From assembly GCF_019711515.1 (NCBI RefSeq), contig NZ_JAIGNO010000007.1:62001-126000 (forward strand): DNA of 64,000 nt, read 5' to 3'. Each line of letters starts with the position of its first letter. The stretch's first letter is position 1. The stretch is from Qipengyuania qiaonensis (GTDB lineage Bacteria > Pseudomonadota > Alphaproteobacteria > Sphingomonadales > Sphingomonadaceae). The translations under genes and the position numbers were made by a program. Below, piece by piece: positions 53,960 through 64,000 of the stretch. The notes below the pieces were generated by a model. It was not told the origin of the DNA, searched no databases, and saw only the letters and a list, made by a program, of their open reading frames with translations.

Positions 53960-55593
53960 ACCTTGCGCCCACCGACCCAGGTTTCCAGCACTTTGGTCGC
54001 CCGCAATTCGTCCGGGCTCGCGAGCAGGGGGTCGCGGTCGACAAGCACGAAATCCGCGCGCTCGCCCGGCAGCAGCTTGCCAAAGCGGCCTTCCGCAAAT
54101 CCCGCATAAGCCGCTTCGCTGGTAAAACCGGCCAAGGCCTGCTCGCGATTGACGCGTTCCTCCGGACGCCACCCGCCAAAAGGCTTTCCATCGGCGTCCA
54201 TCCGTGTGGTTGCAGCGGCCAGCCCGGCAAAGGGGTCGGGCGATTCGACCGGAGCGTCCGATCCGAAAGCCAGCCGCCCACCCAGCTTGAGTATCGAGTT
54301 CCAAGCATAGGCTCCCCCCAGTCGGTCCGAGCCCAAACGCGCTTCCGCCATCAGCCGGTCGCTGGTCTGGTGGACGGGCTGCATGGAAGCGATGATGCCG
54401 TTTTGGCCGAATTTCGGAAGGTCGACCGGGTCTACGATTTGCGCATGTTCGATCCGCCAACGGCGATCGCCGGGGAAGCTTTCCGCAATTTCGGCAACTG
54501 CGTTCACCGCATCTTCGTTCGCCGCCGTGCCGATGGCGTGAATTGCCGGCTGGAAATTGCCCTGCGCCGCGCGAACTAGGATATTGCGCAGCTTGGCGGG
54601 ACCGGTCAGCGGCAGGCCGGTATTGCCCGGGTCGTCGGCATAGGGCTGCTTGAGCCATGCGCCGCGGCTGCCCAAGGCACCGTCGAGATATATCTTGATC
54701 CCGTTCATCCGCAGCTTGTCGTCATACAGCCAGGGCGATGGGCGCGCGCCGGCGATTAGCTCCATCTGTTCCGGCCCGGCGGCATAGGACATGATCCTGA
54801 GCGTCAGCGCGCCCTTGTCGCCCGCGCGGCGGTAGGTCTGCCAATCTTCGATCGTGGTGCCCATGTCGGCGACTGCCGTAATCCCAAAGCGATGCAGAAC
54901 GATCTGCGCTTCCGCAAAGGCCAAATCGCGTTCGTTCGGACGTGGTGCCGGGATGGCGCGCGTCATCAACTCCTCGGCTGCATCGACGAACACGCCGGAT
55001 GGCTGCTGCGATCCCGTCATTCGCTCAACCCGGCCGCCGGCAGGGCTCTTCGTTTCGGCGGTGATTCCAGCCGCCTGCATTGCGAGGCTGTTGGCCCAGC
55101 CGGCATGTCCATCTACTCGCTGGAGATAGACGGGTCGGTCGCCAACGGCGCTGTCGAGTTCGGCGGCTGTCGGGAATCTGCCCAGTCCCCACTTCTCCTG
55201 ATTCCAGCCGCGTCCGAGAATCCACGGTCGTGATTCGTTCTCGGCTGCGAAAAGACGGATCTTTTCCAGCGCTTCCTGCAGCGAGTTCGTGTCCGAGAGG
55301 TCCAGCGTCAGCGCGCCGATGCCGATGCCCATGACATGTGCGTGCGCATCGATCAGCCCTGGAATCATTACCGCGCCCCCACCATCCTCTCGATAATCGG
55401 TCTGCGGCTTCTTGTCCTTCGACGTCAGTGTTCGCGCGACCTTGCCGTCATCGTCGATGACCAGTGCGCTGAAACGCTGTATCTCGCCATCTGCCCCGAT
55501 GGTAATTCCCTCGACGTTGTCGACCAGCACGTCCGCAGTCGCTGGCGTGGAAAGTGCGAGTGCAAGCGTTGAGGCAAGGAATTTGAAGTTCAT
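53944..55593 (-). CDS. Secreted amidohydrolase family protein (YtcJ-like)
   Basis: 549 residues; the ATG at 55593 gives a signal peptide (MNFKFLASTLALALSTPATA). Metal motif His84-x-His86 (PGLIDAHAHVMGIG). QRVDGHAGWANSLAMQAAGI, RIEHAQIVDP and AFGSDAPVESPDPF supply further ligands, as in amidohydrolase 3 family proteins, and the C-terminal composite-domain strand reads ADFVLVDRDPLL. It would hydrolyse an amide in the periplasm; the substrate is not known. Overlaps tatC at the 3' end. Confidence 0.88.
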   Translation of the reverse strand: MNFKFLASTLALALSTPATADVLVDNVEGITIGADGEIQRFSALVIDDDGKVARTLTSKDKKPQTDYREDGGGAVMIPGLIDAHAHVMGIGIGALTLDLSDTNSLQEALEKIRLFAAENESRPWILGRGWNQEKWGLGRFPTAAELDSAVGDRPVYLQRVDGHAGWANSLAMQAAGITAETKSPAGGRVERMTGSQQPSGVFVDAAEELMTRAIPAPRPNERDLAFAEAQIVLHRFGITAVADMGTTIEDWQTYRRAGDKGALTLRIMSYAAGPEQMELIAGARPSPWLYDDKLRMNGIKIYLDGALGSRGAWLKQPYADDPGNTGLPLTGPAKLRNILVRAAQGNFQPAIHAIGTAANEDAVNAVAEIAESFPGDRRWRIEHAQIVDPVDLPKFGQNGIIASMQPVHQTSDRLMAEARLGSDRLGGAYAWNSILKLGGRLAFGSDAPVESPDPFAGLAAATTRMDADGKPFGGWRPEERVNREQALAGFTSEAAYAGFAEGRFGKLLPGERADFVLVDRDPLLASPDELRATKVLETWVGGRKVYDAD

Positions 55594-55703
55594 TTCAAGC
55601 GGTCCGATCCCGGTTTCGAGCGGCCTGCGATAAGGCATAGCTCAGACGAGGCAAACCCTTTCGGAGATTGCATGGCGTGGCGGCGCGCCGTAGGGGCAGG
55701 GCC

Positions 55704-56957
55704 ATGACAAAAGCATTTCCCGTCCGTGTTGCCGCTAACGCGACCGAGCTCCTGACCGTAAAAGATGTACGTGCCGCCGCCGCGCGTATCGCAGGAGCAG
55801 TAGTCCGGACGCCGATGTTGCGCTCGCAGACACTATCGGAGATTTCCGGGGCCGACATCTGGCTCAAGTTCGAAAACCACCAGTTCACTGCAGCCTACAA
55901 GGAGCGCGGTGCTCTCAACGCACTCCTCCATTTGAACGATGAGCAGCGTTCACGCGGAGTCATTGCGGCATCGGCCGGCAATCATTCTCAGGGACTGAGT
56001 TATCACGGTCGCCGTCTTGGCGTGCCGGTCACAATTGTTATGCCGCAGACCACACCGAGCGTGAAGGTCATGCAGACCGAGAGCGTTGGGGGTAACGTTA
56101 CGCTGTTCGGCGAAACGTTCGACGAAGCTTATGCGCATGCGCGCGAGCTGGAGCAGGAGCGCGGCCTGACCTTCGTTCATCCTTTCGACGATCCCCTAGT
56201 TGCAGCCGGCCAGGGAACGGTCGCGCTGGAGATGCTACAAGACAAGGACGATTTCGATTGTTTTGTTGTGCCTATCGGCGGCGGCGGTTTGATGAGCGGT
56301 ATGGCAACGGTCGCCAAGGCGCTCAAGCCCACGATCGAGATGGTCGGTGTGCAGGCTGAACTCTACCCGTCGATGTATTCGGCGGTAACCGGGGACAAAC
56401 GGCCTTGTGGCGGCGATACGCTGGCCGAAGGGATCGCCGTTAAGGAACCGGGTGAATTCACTCGGCAGATTGTTGGCGAGCTGGTCGACGATGTATTGCT
56501 TGTGAAAGAAGGGAAGCTCGAGCACGCGGTGGCACTGCTCCTGCAGATAGAAAAGACCGTGGTGGAAGGTGCGGGCGCAGCGGGTCTGGCTGCCATTCTC
56601 TCCAACCCCGAGAAATTCGCAGGCAAGACGGTCGGCCTCGTGCTCTGCGGCGGCAACATCGACACGCGCCTCCTCGCAAATGTTCTCCTGCGCGATCTTG
56701 CTCGCTCGGGCCGTCTCGCGCGCTTGCAGATTGTGTTGCAGGATCGTCCTGGCGCGCTGTTCAAGGTGATGCGCGAGTTCAACGAGCACAACGTCAACAT
56801 CATCGAAATCTATCACCAGCGCATCTTCACCACGCTGCCTGCCAAAGGGCTCACGGCGGAAATCGAATGTGAAGCACGCGATGGCGACCAGATCGACCGG
56901 CTGGTGCAATCGTTGCGCGCGAAAGGCTACAGCGTGGAATTGGCCGAACTGGCCTGA
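55704..56957 (+). CDS. ilvA: Threonine ammonia-lyase
   Basis: 417 residues. PLP enzyme that turns threonine into 2-oxobutanoate and ammonia, the first step to isoleucine. Lys66 in TAAYKERGALNAL is the Schiff-base lysine, SAGNHSQGLSYHGRRLGVPV is typical, and the glycine loop PIGGGGLMSG binds the cofactor phosphate. A C-terminal ACT-like domain (~340-417: RLQIVLQDRPGALFKVMREF) suits allosteric control; a catabolic role is also possible. Start chosen at the ATG with AGGG upstream. Confidence 0.92.
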   Translation: MTKAFPVRVAANATELLTVKDVRAAAARIAGAVVRTPMLRSQTLSEISGADIWLKFENHQFTAAYKERGALNALLHLNDEQRSRGVIAASAGNHSQGLSYHGRRLGVPVTIVMPQTTPSVKVMQTESVGGNVTLFGETFDEAYAHARELEQERGLTFVHPFDDPLVAAGQGTVALEMLQDKDDFDCFVVPIGGGGLMSGMATVAKALKPTIEMVGVQAELYPSMYSAVTGDKRPCGGDTLAEGIAVKEPGEFTRQIVGELVDDVLLVKEGKLEHAVALLLQIEKTVVEGAGAAGLAAILSNPEKFAGKTVGLVLCGGNIDTRLLANVLLRDLARSGRLARLQIVLQDRPGALFKVMREFNEHNVNIIEIYHQRIFTTLPAKGLTAEIECEARDGDQIDRLVQSLRAKGYSVELAELA

Positions 56958-57041
56958 TTTCGCCAACTTCGCGCGATCGAGTCTCGTGTCAATCGGGCAT
57001 CCCGATCGAGTTATTCGACGGGCCGACTGTGCTTTTCATGG

Positions 57042-57056
57042 TTAAGAGGGTTTTAA
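57042..57056 (+). promoter_or_regulatory. CtrA-type binding box upstream of the transferase gene
   Basis: TTAA (57042-57045), seven bases, TTAA (57053-57056), then CC: the full TTAA-N7-TTAA CtrA motif. It lies inside the inverted repeat GGTTAA ... TTAACC (57040-57058). Another half site TTAACC occurs near 57103. The transferase gene starts 62 bp after the box. Confidence 0.5.
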
Positions 57057-57117
57057 CCAGGGATCGGCTCTGGCATTGATGCGTCTAGCAGGTAAGGATT
57101 TCTTAACCTTTGAAGGG

Positions 57118-57972
57118 ATGCAGCACAAAGTGACCGCACCGATTCGCTTTCCCCGCTTTTTCGTGACCAGCCCCGCGCCGTGTCCGTATTTGCCGGGCAA
57201 GAGCGAACGCAAGGTTTTCACGGAGCTGCGCGGCGAGAATGCCGACGAGTTGAACGAGGCACTGGGCCGTATCGGCTTCCGGCGCAGCCAGACGGTCGCA
57301 TACCGCCCCTCGTGCCTCGATTGTCAGGCGTGCGTATCGGTCCGCGTAGTGGCCGAAGAGTTCAAGCCATCGTCCAGTCAAAGGCGCACGCTGAAGGCGA
57401 ATGAAGATTTGATCGCCACCGAATGCCGCCCTTGGGCGACCTCGGAACAGTTCGAATTGCTGCAGAAATACCTCGCTGCGCGTCATCCCGGTGGCGGTAT
57501 GACGCAGATGGAGGAAACCGATTTTGCAGATATGGTGGAACATACCAGCGTATCGAGCTATGTTATTGAATATCGTGAGCCGGGGATCGGCGCTGAGCAG
57601 GGTCGCTTGGTTGGAGCTTGCCTCACGGATTACCAGGGTGATGGGCTGTCGATGATCTACAGCTTCTATGACCCTGAGCACGAGGGACGCGCCGGGCTTG
57701 GGAACTACATTATCCTCGACCACATCCGCAGGGCGGCACAGCGCGGCCTGCCCTACGTCTATCTCGGCTACTGGGTCGAAGGTGCGGAGCGGATGCAATA
57801 CAAGGTCCGCTATCGCCCCCTCGAACGGCTTACCCGCGGTGGGTGGGAGCGTATGCCCGAGCGAGAGCAGAAACGGCTCATTGCCGACGCAACCGCCCCA
57901 CGCGCCCGGCGCCGGGACGAAGCCCTGCCGGCAAAGGATGGGCTTGCTGCGGAATACAAGATCGCCGACTAG
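57118..57972 (+). CDS. bpt: Aspartate/glutamate leucyltransferase (arginyl-tRNA-protein transferase family)
   Basis: 284 residues. It adds Leu (or Arg) from aminoacyl-tRNA to N-terminal Asp or Glu and so marks proteins for ClpAP through the N-degron path. [20 protein letters not shown] and [17 protein letters not shown] are signature stretches with the conserved Cys, and [20 protein letters not shown] is the C-terminal one. Start choice is open: ATG at 57118, or the GTG at 57130 which gives the usual [11 protein letters not shown] opening and better ribosome spacing; an ATG at 57079 is also in frame. The downstream tamA start lies inside this gene. Confidence 0.9.
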   Translation: MQHKVTAPIRFPRFFVTSPAPCPYLPGKSERKVFTELRGENADELNEALGRIGFRRSQTVAYRPSCLDCQACVSVRVVAEEFKPSSSQRRTLKANEDLIATECRPWATSEQFELLQKYLAARHPGGGMTQMEETDFADMVEHTSVSSYVIEYREPGIGAEQGRLVGACLTDYQGDGLSMIYSFYDPEHEGRAGLGNYIILDHIRRAAQRGLPYVYLGYWVEGAERMQYKVRYRPLERLTRGGWERMPEREQKRLIADATAPRARRRDEALPAKDGLAAEYKIAD

Positions 57973-60112
57973 CCGGGCCGTTTCTCCGCTTGCGACTTGT
58001 TTAGCTGCCATTGCGATTGTCGGCGCAGCACCACTCGCCGCTCAAGAAGGCGAAGTACCATCCTCGCTTGAGGAACTGATACCCGACAGCGCGGTGGACA
58101 ATCCCGATGCGTGGGCCGAACAGGGCACCGATGGAGAGAGCGTGCCCGAAGCGGACGCTTTGTCCGAACTTGAAGCAGAATCTCCTATCTCCGAGGTTCC
58201 AGACATGTCGGTGGCGTGGCCGGAGGATGTTGAACTGGAGCCGCTCGAACCGCTCGAGCCTGAGGATGACATAGAGTTCGTCCAATTGCTCGAAGATGCG
58301 CCGCAAATTGCTTTTGACGAAGCCGATATCGAGGAATTGTCCGATACGCTGGTGCTTGGTTTCCCGCAGAAGGAACCGCCGTTCAGCGAACGCGACGACT
58401 TTGTCGACCGGTTCGAGGCACTCTCGACCATCGAGGAACTCGACGACGGCGAAGAGAACGTCGCCCAGCTTGCTGCTAGGGCAAAGAAGGATCAGGAACT
58501 CCTCGATACGCTGCTTCGGGTTTACGGATATTACGATGGCGAGATCATTCGTACGATCGGAACGCGGGAGGCTGGTGATGATGCCACCGATCAGCGCCCG
58601 CGCGGTCGTTTCGATGTCATTCCGGGACCGCGCTACACCTACGGAGCTATCGACCTCGGCGATCTCGACACGTCGGTCGATGCCGTGACATTACGCAAAT
58701 CCTTCGGGATCGAGATCGGTGACTACCTGCAATCCGATACGATCCTGACCGAACGCTTCAACCTTGATCGCGCTCTGGGCGAAAACGGCTACGCTTTTGC
58801 CGAGATCGACGAGCCTGAGTTGCTGATCGATCACGAGCGGGTCGAGGGAGATCTTACCGTACCTGTCAGTCCGAACGGAAAATACGTTTTCGGGGACGTG
58901 GTCAGTAGCGACGACGAATTCCTCTCGAGTCGTCACCTTGCCACTATCGCGCGGTTCGATCAGGGCGATGTCTACAAGCGCAGTCTTGAGTTCGATTTGC
59001 GCAGTGCCATTATCGCCACAGGGCTCGTATCGACCGTGAGTGTAGAAGCGCGCGAAGTCGTTCCACCTGCCGGAGACGAGCCAGGCGTGGTCGCTATGGA
59101 TGTCACGATGGAGCGGGCCAAGCTTCGCACCATATCGGGCGCAATCGGATATGGATCGGAAGAAGGCGCACGTATCCAGGCTAGCTGGGAACACCGCAAT
59201 TTCTTCCCTTCGGAAGGCTCGCTGCGGTTGCGCGGCATTCTCGGTACTCAAGAACAACTCGCTGGCGTCACTTTCCGCAAGAACAATTTCCGCGGCAGGG
59301 ACAAGGTCCTGACCGTGGATGCCTATGCGTCGAGCGTGGACACAGTCGCCTACGATGCCGACACGATTGCGCTGACGGGTACTTACGAGCGCACCTCGAC
59401 CCTCTTGTTCCAGAAGCCGCTGGCATGGGGAGTGGGTGCGGAGGTTCTTGCAACCGACGAACGTAATCGGGTGGTCGATGGCATTGCGCGCCCCCGCCAG
59501 ACCTATTTCATCGCTTCGCTGTTCGGTCGGGCAACGATCGATACGAGCGATTCGCTACTTGATCCTACGCGCGGTTTCCGTCTGACCGGGTTTCTGGGCC
59601 CCGAGACTTCCCGGACCCAGGGGGAACAGTATTATTACCTGCGCAACCAGGTCGACGCGTCTTATTATCAGTCGATCGGGGAAAAGAACGTAATCGCCGG
59701 CAGAGTCCGTTTCGCCAGCATTCAGGGGGCGGAACTCGTTGGCATCGCCCCGTCACGCAGATTGTATGCGGGCGGTGGCGGATCCGTGCGCGGCTATGGC
59801 TACCAGGCGATCGGGCCCAAGAACGAATTCCTCGAGCCGACCGGAGGGCGCAGTCTGGTCGAAGTCTCGCTGGAAGGGCGAATCGGCACGGGCCTGTTCG
59901 ACGGAGCACTGTCGGTGGTGCCTTTCATAGATGCGGGCAGCGTCTCCACCGGCACATCGCCGGACTTCCAATCCATCAAGTTCGGTGCCGGGCTGGGCGT
60001 GCGCTATGCAACAGGTTTCGGCCCACTCAGGCTTGACGTCGGCATTCCGTTAAACCCCGAACCCGACGATTCCGCCGTCGGCGTCTATATCTCGATCGGG
60101 CAGGCCTTCTAA
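57938..60112 (+). CDS. tamA: Outer-membrane assembly factor TamA (BamA/Omp85 family)
   Basis: 724 residues. The ATG at 57938 overlaps the end of the transferase gene by 35 bp and gives a good signal peptide ([20 protein letters not shown] ... APLAAQ). An acidic segment of about 100 residues rich in Asp and Glu follows, then POTRA domains (from ~190: [16 protein letters not shown]) and a 16-strand barrel (~400-724, from [33 protein letters not shown] and [17 protein letters not shown] are BamA-like). It ends [11 protein letters not shown]. It works with TamB on outer-membrane assembly or lipid transfer. tamB starts at its stop (taATG). Confidence 0.9.
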   Translation: MGLLRNTRSPTSRAVSPLATCLAAIAIVGAAPLAAQEGEVPSSLEELIPDSAVDNPDAWAEQGTDGESVPEADALSELEAESPISEVPDMSVAWPEDVELEPLEPLEPEDDIEFVQLLEDAPQIAFDEADIEELSDTLVLGFPQKEPPFSERDDFVDRFEALSTIEELDDGEENVAQLAARAKKDQELLDTLLRVYGYYDGEIIRTIGTREAGDDATDQRPRGRFDVIPGPRYTYGAIDLGDLDTSVDAVTLRKSFGIEIGDYLQSDTILTERFNLDRALGENGYAFAEIDEPELLIDHERVEGDLTVPVSPNGKYVFGDVVSSDDEFLSSRHLATIARFDQGDVYKRSLEFDLRSAIIATGLVSTVSVEAREVVPPAGDEPGVVAMDVTMERAKLRTISGAIGYGSEEGARIQASWEHRNFFPSEGSLRLRGILGTQEQLAGVTFRKNNFRGRDKVLTVDAYASSVDTVAYDADTIALTGTYERTSTLLFQKPLAWGVGAEVLATDERNRVVDGIARPRQTYFIASLFGRATIDTSDSLLDPTRGFRLTGFLGPETSRTQGEQYYYLRNQVDASYYQSIGEKNVIAGRVRFASIQGAELVGIAPSRRLYAGGGGSVRGYGYQAIGPKNEFLEPTGGRSLVEVSLEGRIGTGLFDGALSVVPFIDAGSVSTGTSPDFQSIKFGAGLGVRYATGFGPLRLDVGIPLNPEPDDSAVGVYISIGQAF

Positions 60113-63100
60113 TGGCGGACAACGATGTTCTCGTGGATGCCGAGCCTGCTTCCGCACCTCGTCGCTCGCGCATTGCCCGAGCAGCCAAGTGGCTGCTGGG
60201 TATCGCAGTTGCATTTGTTCTGCTGGTCGTAGGTGCGGTTGTTCTACTCAACACCCCGCTTGGTGAACGCTTTCTCGCCAGCCGGATCGCCGAACAAACA
60301 TTCCCGAACGGCCTCAATATCCGAATCGGACGAATAGAAGGCAATCTCTACGGCGCAGCAGTGCTGCACGATGTGAGTGTGTCCGATCCCGAGGGCGTTT
60401 TTCTGACCATTCCCCGTGCTGAAGTCGACTGGAACCCCGGGGCATGGCTGTCGAACCGGCTCGAAATCGACACGTTTGCAACGCGGCGGGCCACGCTCGC
60501 GCGGATCCCGGAGTTCCTGCCGAGTGAGGAAGAAGGCCCTATCCTACCGGGCTTCGACATGTCCGTCGAGCGACTGGAGATCGACAACCTTACGATCGCA
60601 CGCGGTATAGCAGGCGACGGGCCGCAACGTGTCGATCTGACCGGCAGTGCGCAGGTGGCCGACCGGCGCCTCATGGTCGATATTGACGGGCGCTTGGGCG
60701 AGCGCGACCGGCTCGCCCTGTTGGTCGATGCCGAGCCGGACGGCGACGACTTTGACCTATCGCTCGATCTGGACGCCGCGGTCGATGGACCGATCGCGGA
60801 AATGGCCGGTCTGGAGACGCCATACGTTGCGCGAATTCGCGGCGACGGAACCTGGTCGCAGTGGACGGGACGCCTGCTTGTCCGCAGTGAGGATGAACGT
60901 GTCGCTGCGATGCGCATTACCAACCGCGCAGGCCGCATTGGTCTGCTTGGAAAGTTCGATCCATCCGATTTCCTTGCCGGAATTCCGGCGCAGGCACTTG
61001 GTGATGACGTTGCGCTGAAAGCGGATATCGCAATCGACAACCGGAGGTTCGATGGGCGGACGATTCTGGTGGGGAGCGGTCTGGGCGTGGATGCGGAAGG
61101 CCTGATAGACCTTGCCAAGAATAGTGCGGAAGAGCTCGAACTTACCGCGATAGTCCGCGATCCCGACCTTCTGGGAGAGGGACTGGCGCTACGCGATGCA
61201 CGGCTTGACGCGACCATCGACGGCGCTTTCAACGATCTCGCAATCGTTCACGATGCCCGGGTAGGCGAATTCGACTTCGGCGGTACCAGGCTTGCCGGGC
61301 TGCGGCAGCAGGGCACTGCACGCTATGATGGCACACGCTGGACGCTGCCGCTTGCAGTTACGCTCGCCAGGATCACGAGCGGTAACGAGCTTGTTGATCC
61401 GCGGCTGGTGAATGGTGCGGGACGAGGCACGATCGTCCTCAGCGGCTCGACTCTGCTTTCCGACGATTTGCGGGTGACCTTTCCGGGCACTTCGGCAAAC
61501 CTCGCCTTGCGTGGAGACCTGTCAGCAGGACGTTATCAAATTCGCGGTCCGGTCCAGGCACAACGTCTGGCGCTGGACAACATCGGCACCGTCGGCGGCA
61601 CCGCCGTTATCGATTTCACACTTGCGCCCGAAGCGCCATGGCGCCTGTCCGCCGATCTCGATGCGCGGATCGCACCGGTCACCAACGCGACATTGGCCAA
61701 CCTCGCGGGAACTCCCATCCGAGTGCGCGGCGGAATTGCGGTCGGGGGCAATGCGCCGCTCGACTTCAATAGCCTGCGCGTCAATGCGAGCAAGATACAG
61801 CTTGCTCTCGATGGCAGCGTTCGTGATGGGACGACCCGCGTAGCCGGGAGCGGCACGCATGTCGACTATGGCGCCTTTACCGTCGAGGCGAGCGTCACCG
61901 ATGCCGGCCCCAGTGCTGCACTGGTTTTTGCACAACCCGCAACGGGTCTTGATAATGTTCGTGTCGCGATCGCCCCTACGGACAACGGTTTCGCCATCGA
62001 CACCGAGGGCAATTCCATCCTCGGCCCCTTTGCGGGCCAACTGGGCCTGGTCGCGCCCGCCAACGGGCCGACCCGGATTGCGATCGAGCGGATGCGCGTG
62101 TCCGACACCAATGTCACGGGTGGCATTGCGCTGGTCGATGATGGCGCGGACGGAACGCTGACTTTTGCCGGAGGGGGCCTGAACGGAACGGTGGCACTGG
62201 CACCGCGGAGCGGCGGGCAGGGGCTCGACATCGACCTAAGAGCCCGCGACGCACGCTTCGGTGGAGACACGCCGTTGCGCGTCGCGCGTGCCGATATTGA
62301 TGCGTCGGGCCTCATCGGCGAAGGCGCAACGAGTTTCTCCGGTTCAGGCACGGCCGCGGGGCTTTCCTACGGCACGCTGTTCATTGCCCGACTTGCCGCT
62401 CGTGGCGAGGTTGAGAACGGTGTTGGCAGAGTGGATGCTTCGCTCGCAGGTCGGCGCAGTGGACGCTTTGTTCTGGACGCAAATGCTGAAATTCGGCCCG
62501 AACGCGTAGCCGTTGCCGCTCGGGGTCAGTTTGCCGGTCGGCGCATATCGATGCCGCGCCGCGCGGTGCTGACGAGTGCCGAAAACGGTACTTGGCGTCT
62601 GGCACCTACCCAGCTTTCATATGGTGACGGGGGGATGATCGCGGCGGGCAGCTTCGGTGAAGGAGATCTCGATTTCGATTTCAAGCTTGCGCGCATGCCG
62701 CTTTCTCTGATTGATGTGTTCAGCTCCGATACCGGGCTTGGCGGCACCATTTCAGGTACGATCCAATATCGTACCGGTGCAAACATGGTGCCCGTCAGCG
62801 AAGCCAAGGTGAAAATCGACGACCTGACGCGTTCCGGCCTCGTGCTCACGGCGCGCCCTGTTGATGTTGCATTGGTGGCGAGACTGACCGAGGCCGAACT
62901 CGAGACGCGTGCCATTCTGCAGAACGAGGACATCCAGCGGGGGCGTTTGCAGGCGCGGATAGCTGATCTGCCCGCCGAAGGCCCTCTGCTCGACCGCCTG
63001 CGGACTGGCCGCCTATTCGGTCAGCTGCGCTACCGTGGAGCGGCGGAGAGCCTATGGCGGCTCGCGGCACTCGACACATTCGACATCACCGGGCCGATTG

Positions 63101-64000
63101 CCATTGCCGCCGATGCGACCGGCACACTGCGGGATCCAACCGTTCGCGGCTCGATATCTGGTGACGCGCTGCAGCTTCGCAGTTCGCTGTCGGGCACCGA
63201 CATCCGGGACATCTCGATGCGGGGACGCTTCCAGGGCTCGCGCCTGCAATTCGCGAGATTCTCCGGGAATACAACGAATGGCGGGACGATAAGCGGAAGC
63301 GGGATTGTTGACCTCCGCACACTTGGTGAGAGGGTCGAGGGCAGGATACTGGAAATTCGCGGACCGACAATCGACCTTCGCGCATCGGCAAAAAATGCGC
63401 GCCTGCTCGATACCGGTGGTCTCAGCGCCACTATTACGGGACCACTTCGGATCGTTTCAAATGGGCTGGGTGGAACCATTGCCGGTAAGGTTCGCATCAA
63501 CCGCGCGAGTTGGACATTGGGAACCGCCGCCGACGATCTGCGGATCCCCCAGATCGCGACCCGCGAGATCAACGCACCGGCCAACCGGGCCCCACAGGCA
63601 GCGTCCGCACGACCGTGGCGATATCTGATAAACGCCAAGGCAACCAGCCGTATCGATGTCGATGGCATGGGGCTGGACAGCGAATGGGCGGCAGATGTCG
63701 TCCTGCGCGGCTCGACGGACGATCCCCGCATTGGTGGCAACGCTGAAGTGGTGCGGGGTAACTATACTTTCGCCGGAACCAGCTTTGAGCTTACAAAAGG
63801 CGAGATCGAATTCGATGTCGACGTCCCCATCGATCCGCGCCTCGATATTGTGGCCGAAACCGATCGCGATGGATTGACAGTCGATGTGATGGTCAGTGGG
63901 AGCGCGACGCAGCCCCAGATCGCATTCAGTTCGGACCCCTCATTGCCCGAGGAAGAGTTACTCGCGCGCCTGCTGTTCGGAGAATCCGTGACCAGTCTTT
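60112..64000 (+). CDS. tamB: Translocation and assembly module protein TamB, cut by the window end
   Basis: An open frame of 1296 codons without stop. The N-terminus has one TM helix (AAKWLLGIAVAFVLLVVGAV, ~25-45), followed by repetitive beta-rich periplasmic sequence as in AsmA-like/TamB bridges. The DUF490 C-terminal domain is nearly complete at the edge: GNYTFAGTSFELTKGEIEFD and the tail DPSLPEEELLARLLFGESV. About 80-120 residues should be missing. It spans the periplasm and pairs with TamA, coupled by a one-base overlap. Confidence 0.93.
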   Translation, partial: MADNDVLVDAEPASAPRRSRIARAAKWLLGIAVAFVLLVVGAVVLLNTPLGERFLASRIAEQTFPNGLNIRIGRIEGNLYGAAVLHDVSVSDPEGVFLTIPRAEVDWNPGAWLSNRLEIDTFATRRATLARIPEFLPSEEEGPILPGFDMSVERLEIDNLTIARGIAGDGPQRVDLTGSAQVADRRLMVDIDGRLGERDRLALLVDAEPDGDDFDLSLDLDAAVDGPIAEMAGLETPYVARIRGDGTWSQWTGRLLVRSEDERVAAMRITNRAGRIGLLGKFDPSDFLAGIPAQALGDDVALKADIAIDNRRFDGRTILVGSGLGVDAEGLIDLAKNSAEELELTAIVRDPDLLGEGLALRDARLDATIDGAFNDLAIVHDARVGEFDFGGTRLAGLRQQGTARYDGTRWTLPLAVTLARITSGNELVDPRLVNGAGRGTIVLSGSTLLSDDLRVTFPGTSANLALRGDLSAGRYQIRGPVQAQRLALDNIGTVGGTAVIDFTLAPEAPWRLSADLDARIAPVTNATLANLAGTPIRVRGGIAVGGNAPLDFNSLRVNASKIQLALDGSVRDGTTRVAGSGTHVDYGAFTVEASVTDAGPSAALVFAQPATGLDNVRVAIAPTDNGFAIDTEGNSILGPFAGQLGLVAPANGPTRIAIERMRVSDTNVTGGIALVDDGADGTLTFAGGGLNGTVALAPRSGGQGLDIDLRARDARFGGDTPLRVARADIDASGLIGEGATSFSGSGTAAGLSYGTLFIARLAARGEVENGVGRVDASLAGRRSGRFVLDANAEIRPERVAVAARGQFAGRRISMPRRAVLTSAENGTWRLAPTQLSYGDGGMIAAGSFGEGDLDFDFKLARMPLSLIDVFSSDTGLGGTISGTIQYRTGANMVPVSEAKVKIDDLTRSGLVLTARPVDVALVARLTEAELETRAILQNEDIQRGRLQARIADLPAEGPLLDRLRTGRLFGQLRYRGAAESLWRLAALDTFDITGPIAIAADATGTLRDPTVRGSISGDALQLRSSLSGTDIRDISMRGRFQGSRLQFARFSGNTTNGGTISGSGIVDLRTLGERVEGRILEIRGPTIDLRASAKNARLLDTGGLSATITGPLRIVSNGLGGTIAGKVRINRASWTLGTAADDLRIPQIATREINAPANRAPQAASARPWRYLINAKATSRIDVDGMGLDSEWAADVVLRGSTDDPRIGGNAEVVRGNYTFAGTSFELTKGEIEFDVDVPIDPRLDIVAETDRDGLTVDVMVSGSATQPQIAFSSDPSLPEEELLARLLFGESVTSL

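Overview
The window looks like a chromosomal segment of an alphaproteobacterium of the order Sphingomonadales, most likely family Erythrobacteraceae (Erythrobacter, Qipengyuania or Altererythrobacter type). The reasons are the high GC content, the large TonB-dependent receptors, the sphingomonad-type dispersed inverted repeats, and the block argS / SPOR protein / nagZ / scpA / scpB / tatABC. Assignment to a genus is inference. I saw no rRNA, tRNA, CRISPR array, transposase, integrase or prophage. About 56 protein genes can be supported, and the last one (tamB) runs off the right edge.

Region by region. 1-8 kb: rpsU with a structured leader, an anchored FKBP-type prolyl isomerase, a DUF4153-like membrane protein, then the transamidosome genes gatC, gatA and gatB with a tiny membrane-protein gene between gatA and gatB, then secreted proteins of unknown function. 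8-18 kb: a two-gene unit for an S45 acylase and an M16 peptidase, a HerA/DUF87-like ATPase, and clpB behind a heat-shock type promoter. 18-29 kb: an envelope island with two TonB-dependent receptors, small exported proteins, and an overlapping gene pair for a TPR protein with a 2OG-Fe(II) oxygenase domain and a TPR-sulfotransferase. 29-34 kb: acyl-CoA catabolism (thiolase, short-chain hydroxyacyl-CoA dehydrogenase, a crotonase) with TetR and MarR regulators and a LiuR-like operator. 34-42 kb: a Tad/Flp pilus operon cpaA-cpaB-cpaC-cpaD-cpaE-tadB-tadC on the minus strand. It lacks cpaF (the motor ATPase) and the pilin gene. 42-47 kb: a hydrolase, an FAD oxidoreductase, yegP-like, rnhA, thrB, ispH. 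47-54 kb: lipoprotein, argS, SPOR protein, nagZ, scpA, scpB, tatA, tatB, tatC. 54-64 kb: a secreted amidohydrolase, threonine ammonia-lyase, a leucyl/arginyl-tRNA-protein transferase behind a CtrA-type box, then tamA and tamB.

How genes cooperate. GatCAB corrects misacylated Gln-tRNA and/or Asn-tRNA. ScpA and ScpB partner SMC. TatABC exports folded proteins. TamA and TamB act in outer-membrane biogenesis. The thiolase and dehydrogenase fit the last steps of isoleucine or short-chain acyl-CoA degradation, and the LiuR-like site agrees with that. The least explained system is the receptor / 2OG-oxygenase / sulfotransferase group at 22-29 kb. Its two TPR enzymes could act in sequence on a protein or peptide of the cell envelope; that is a hypothesis and not something the sequence proves.
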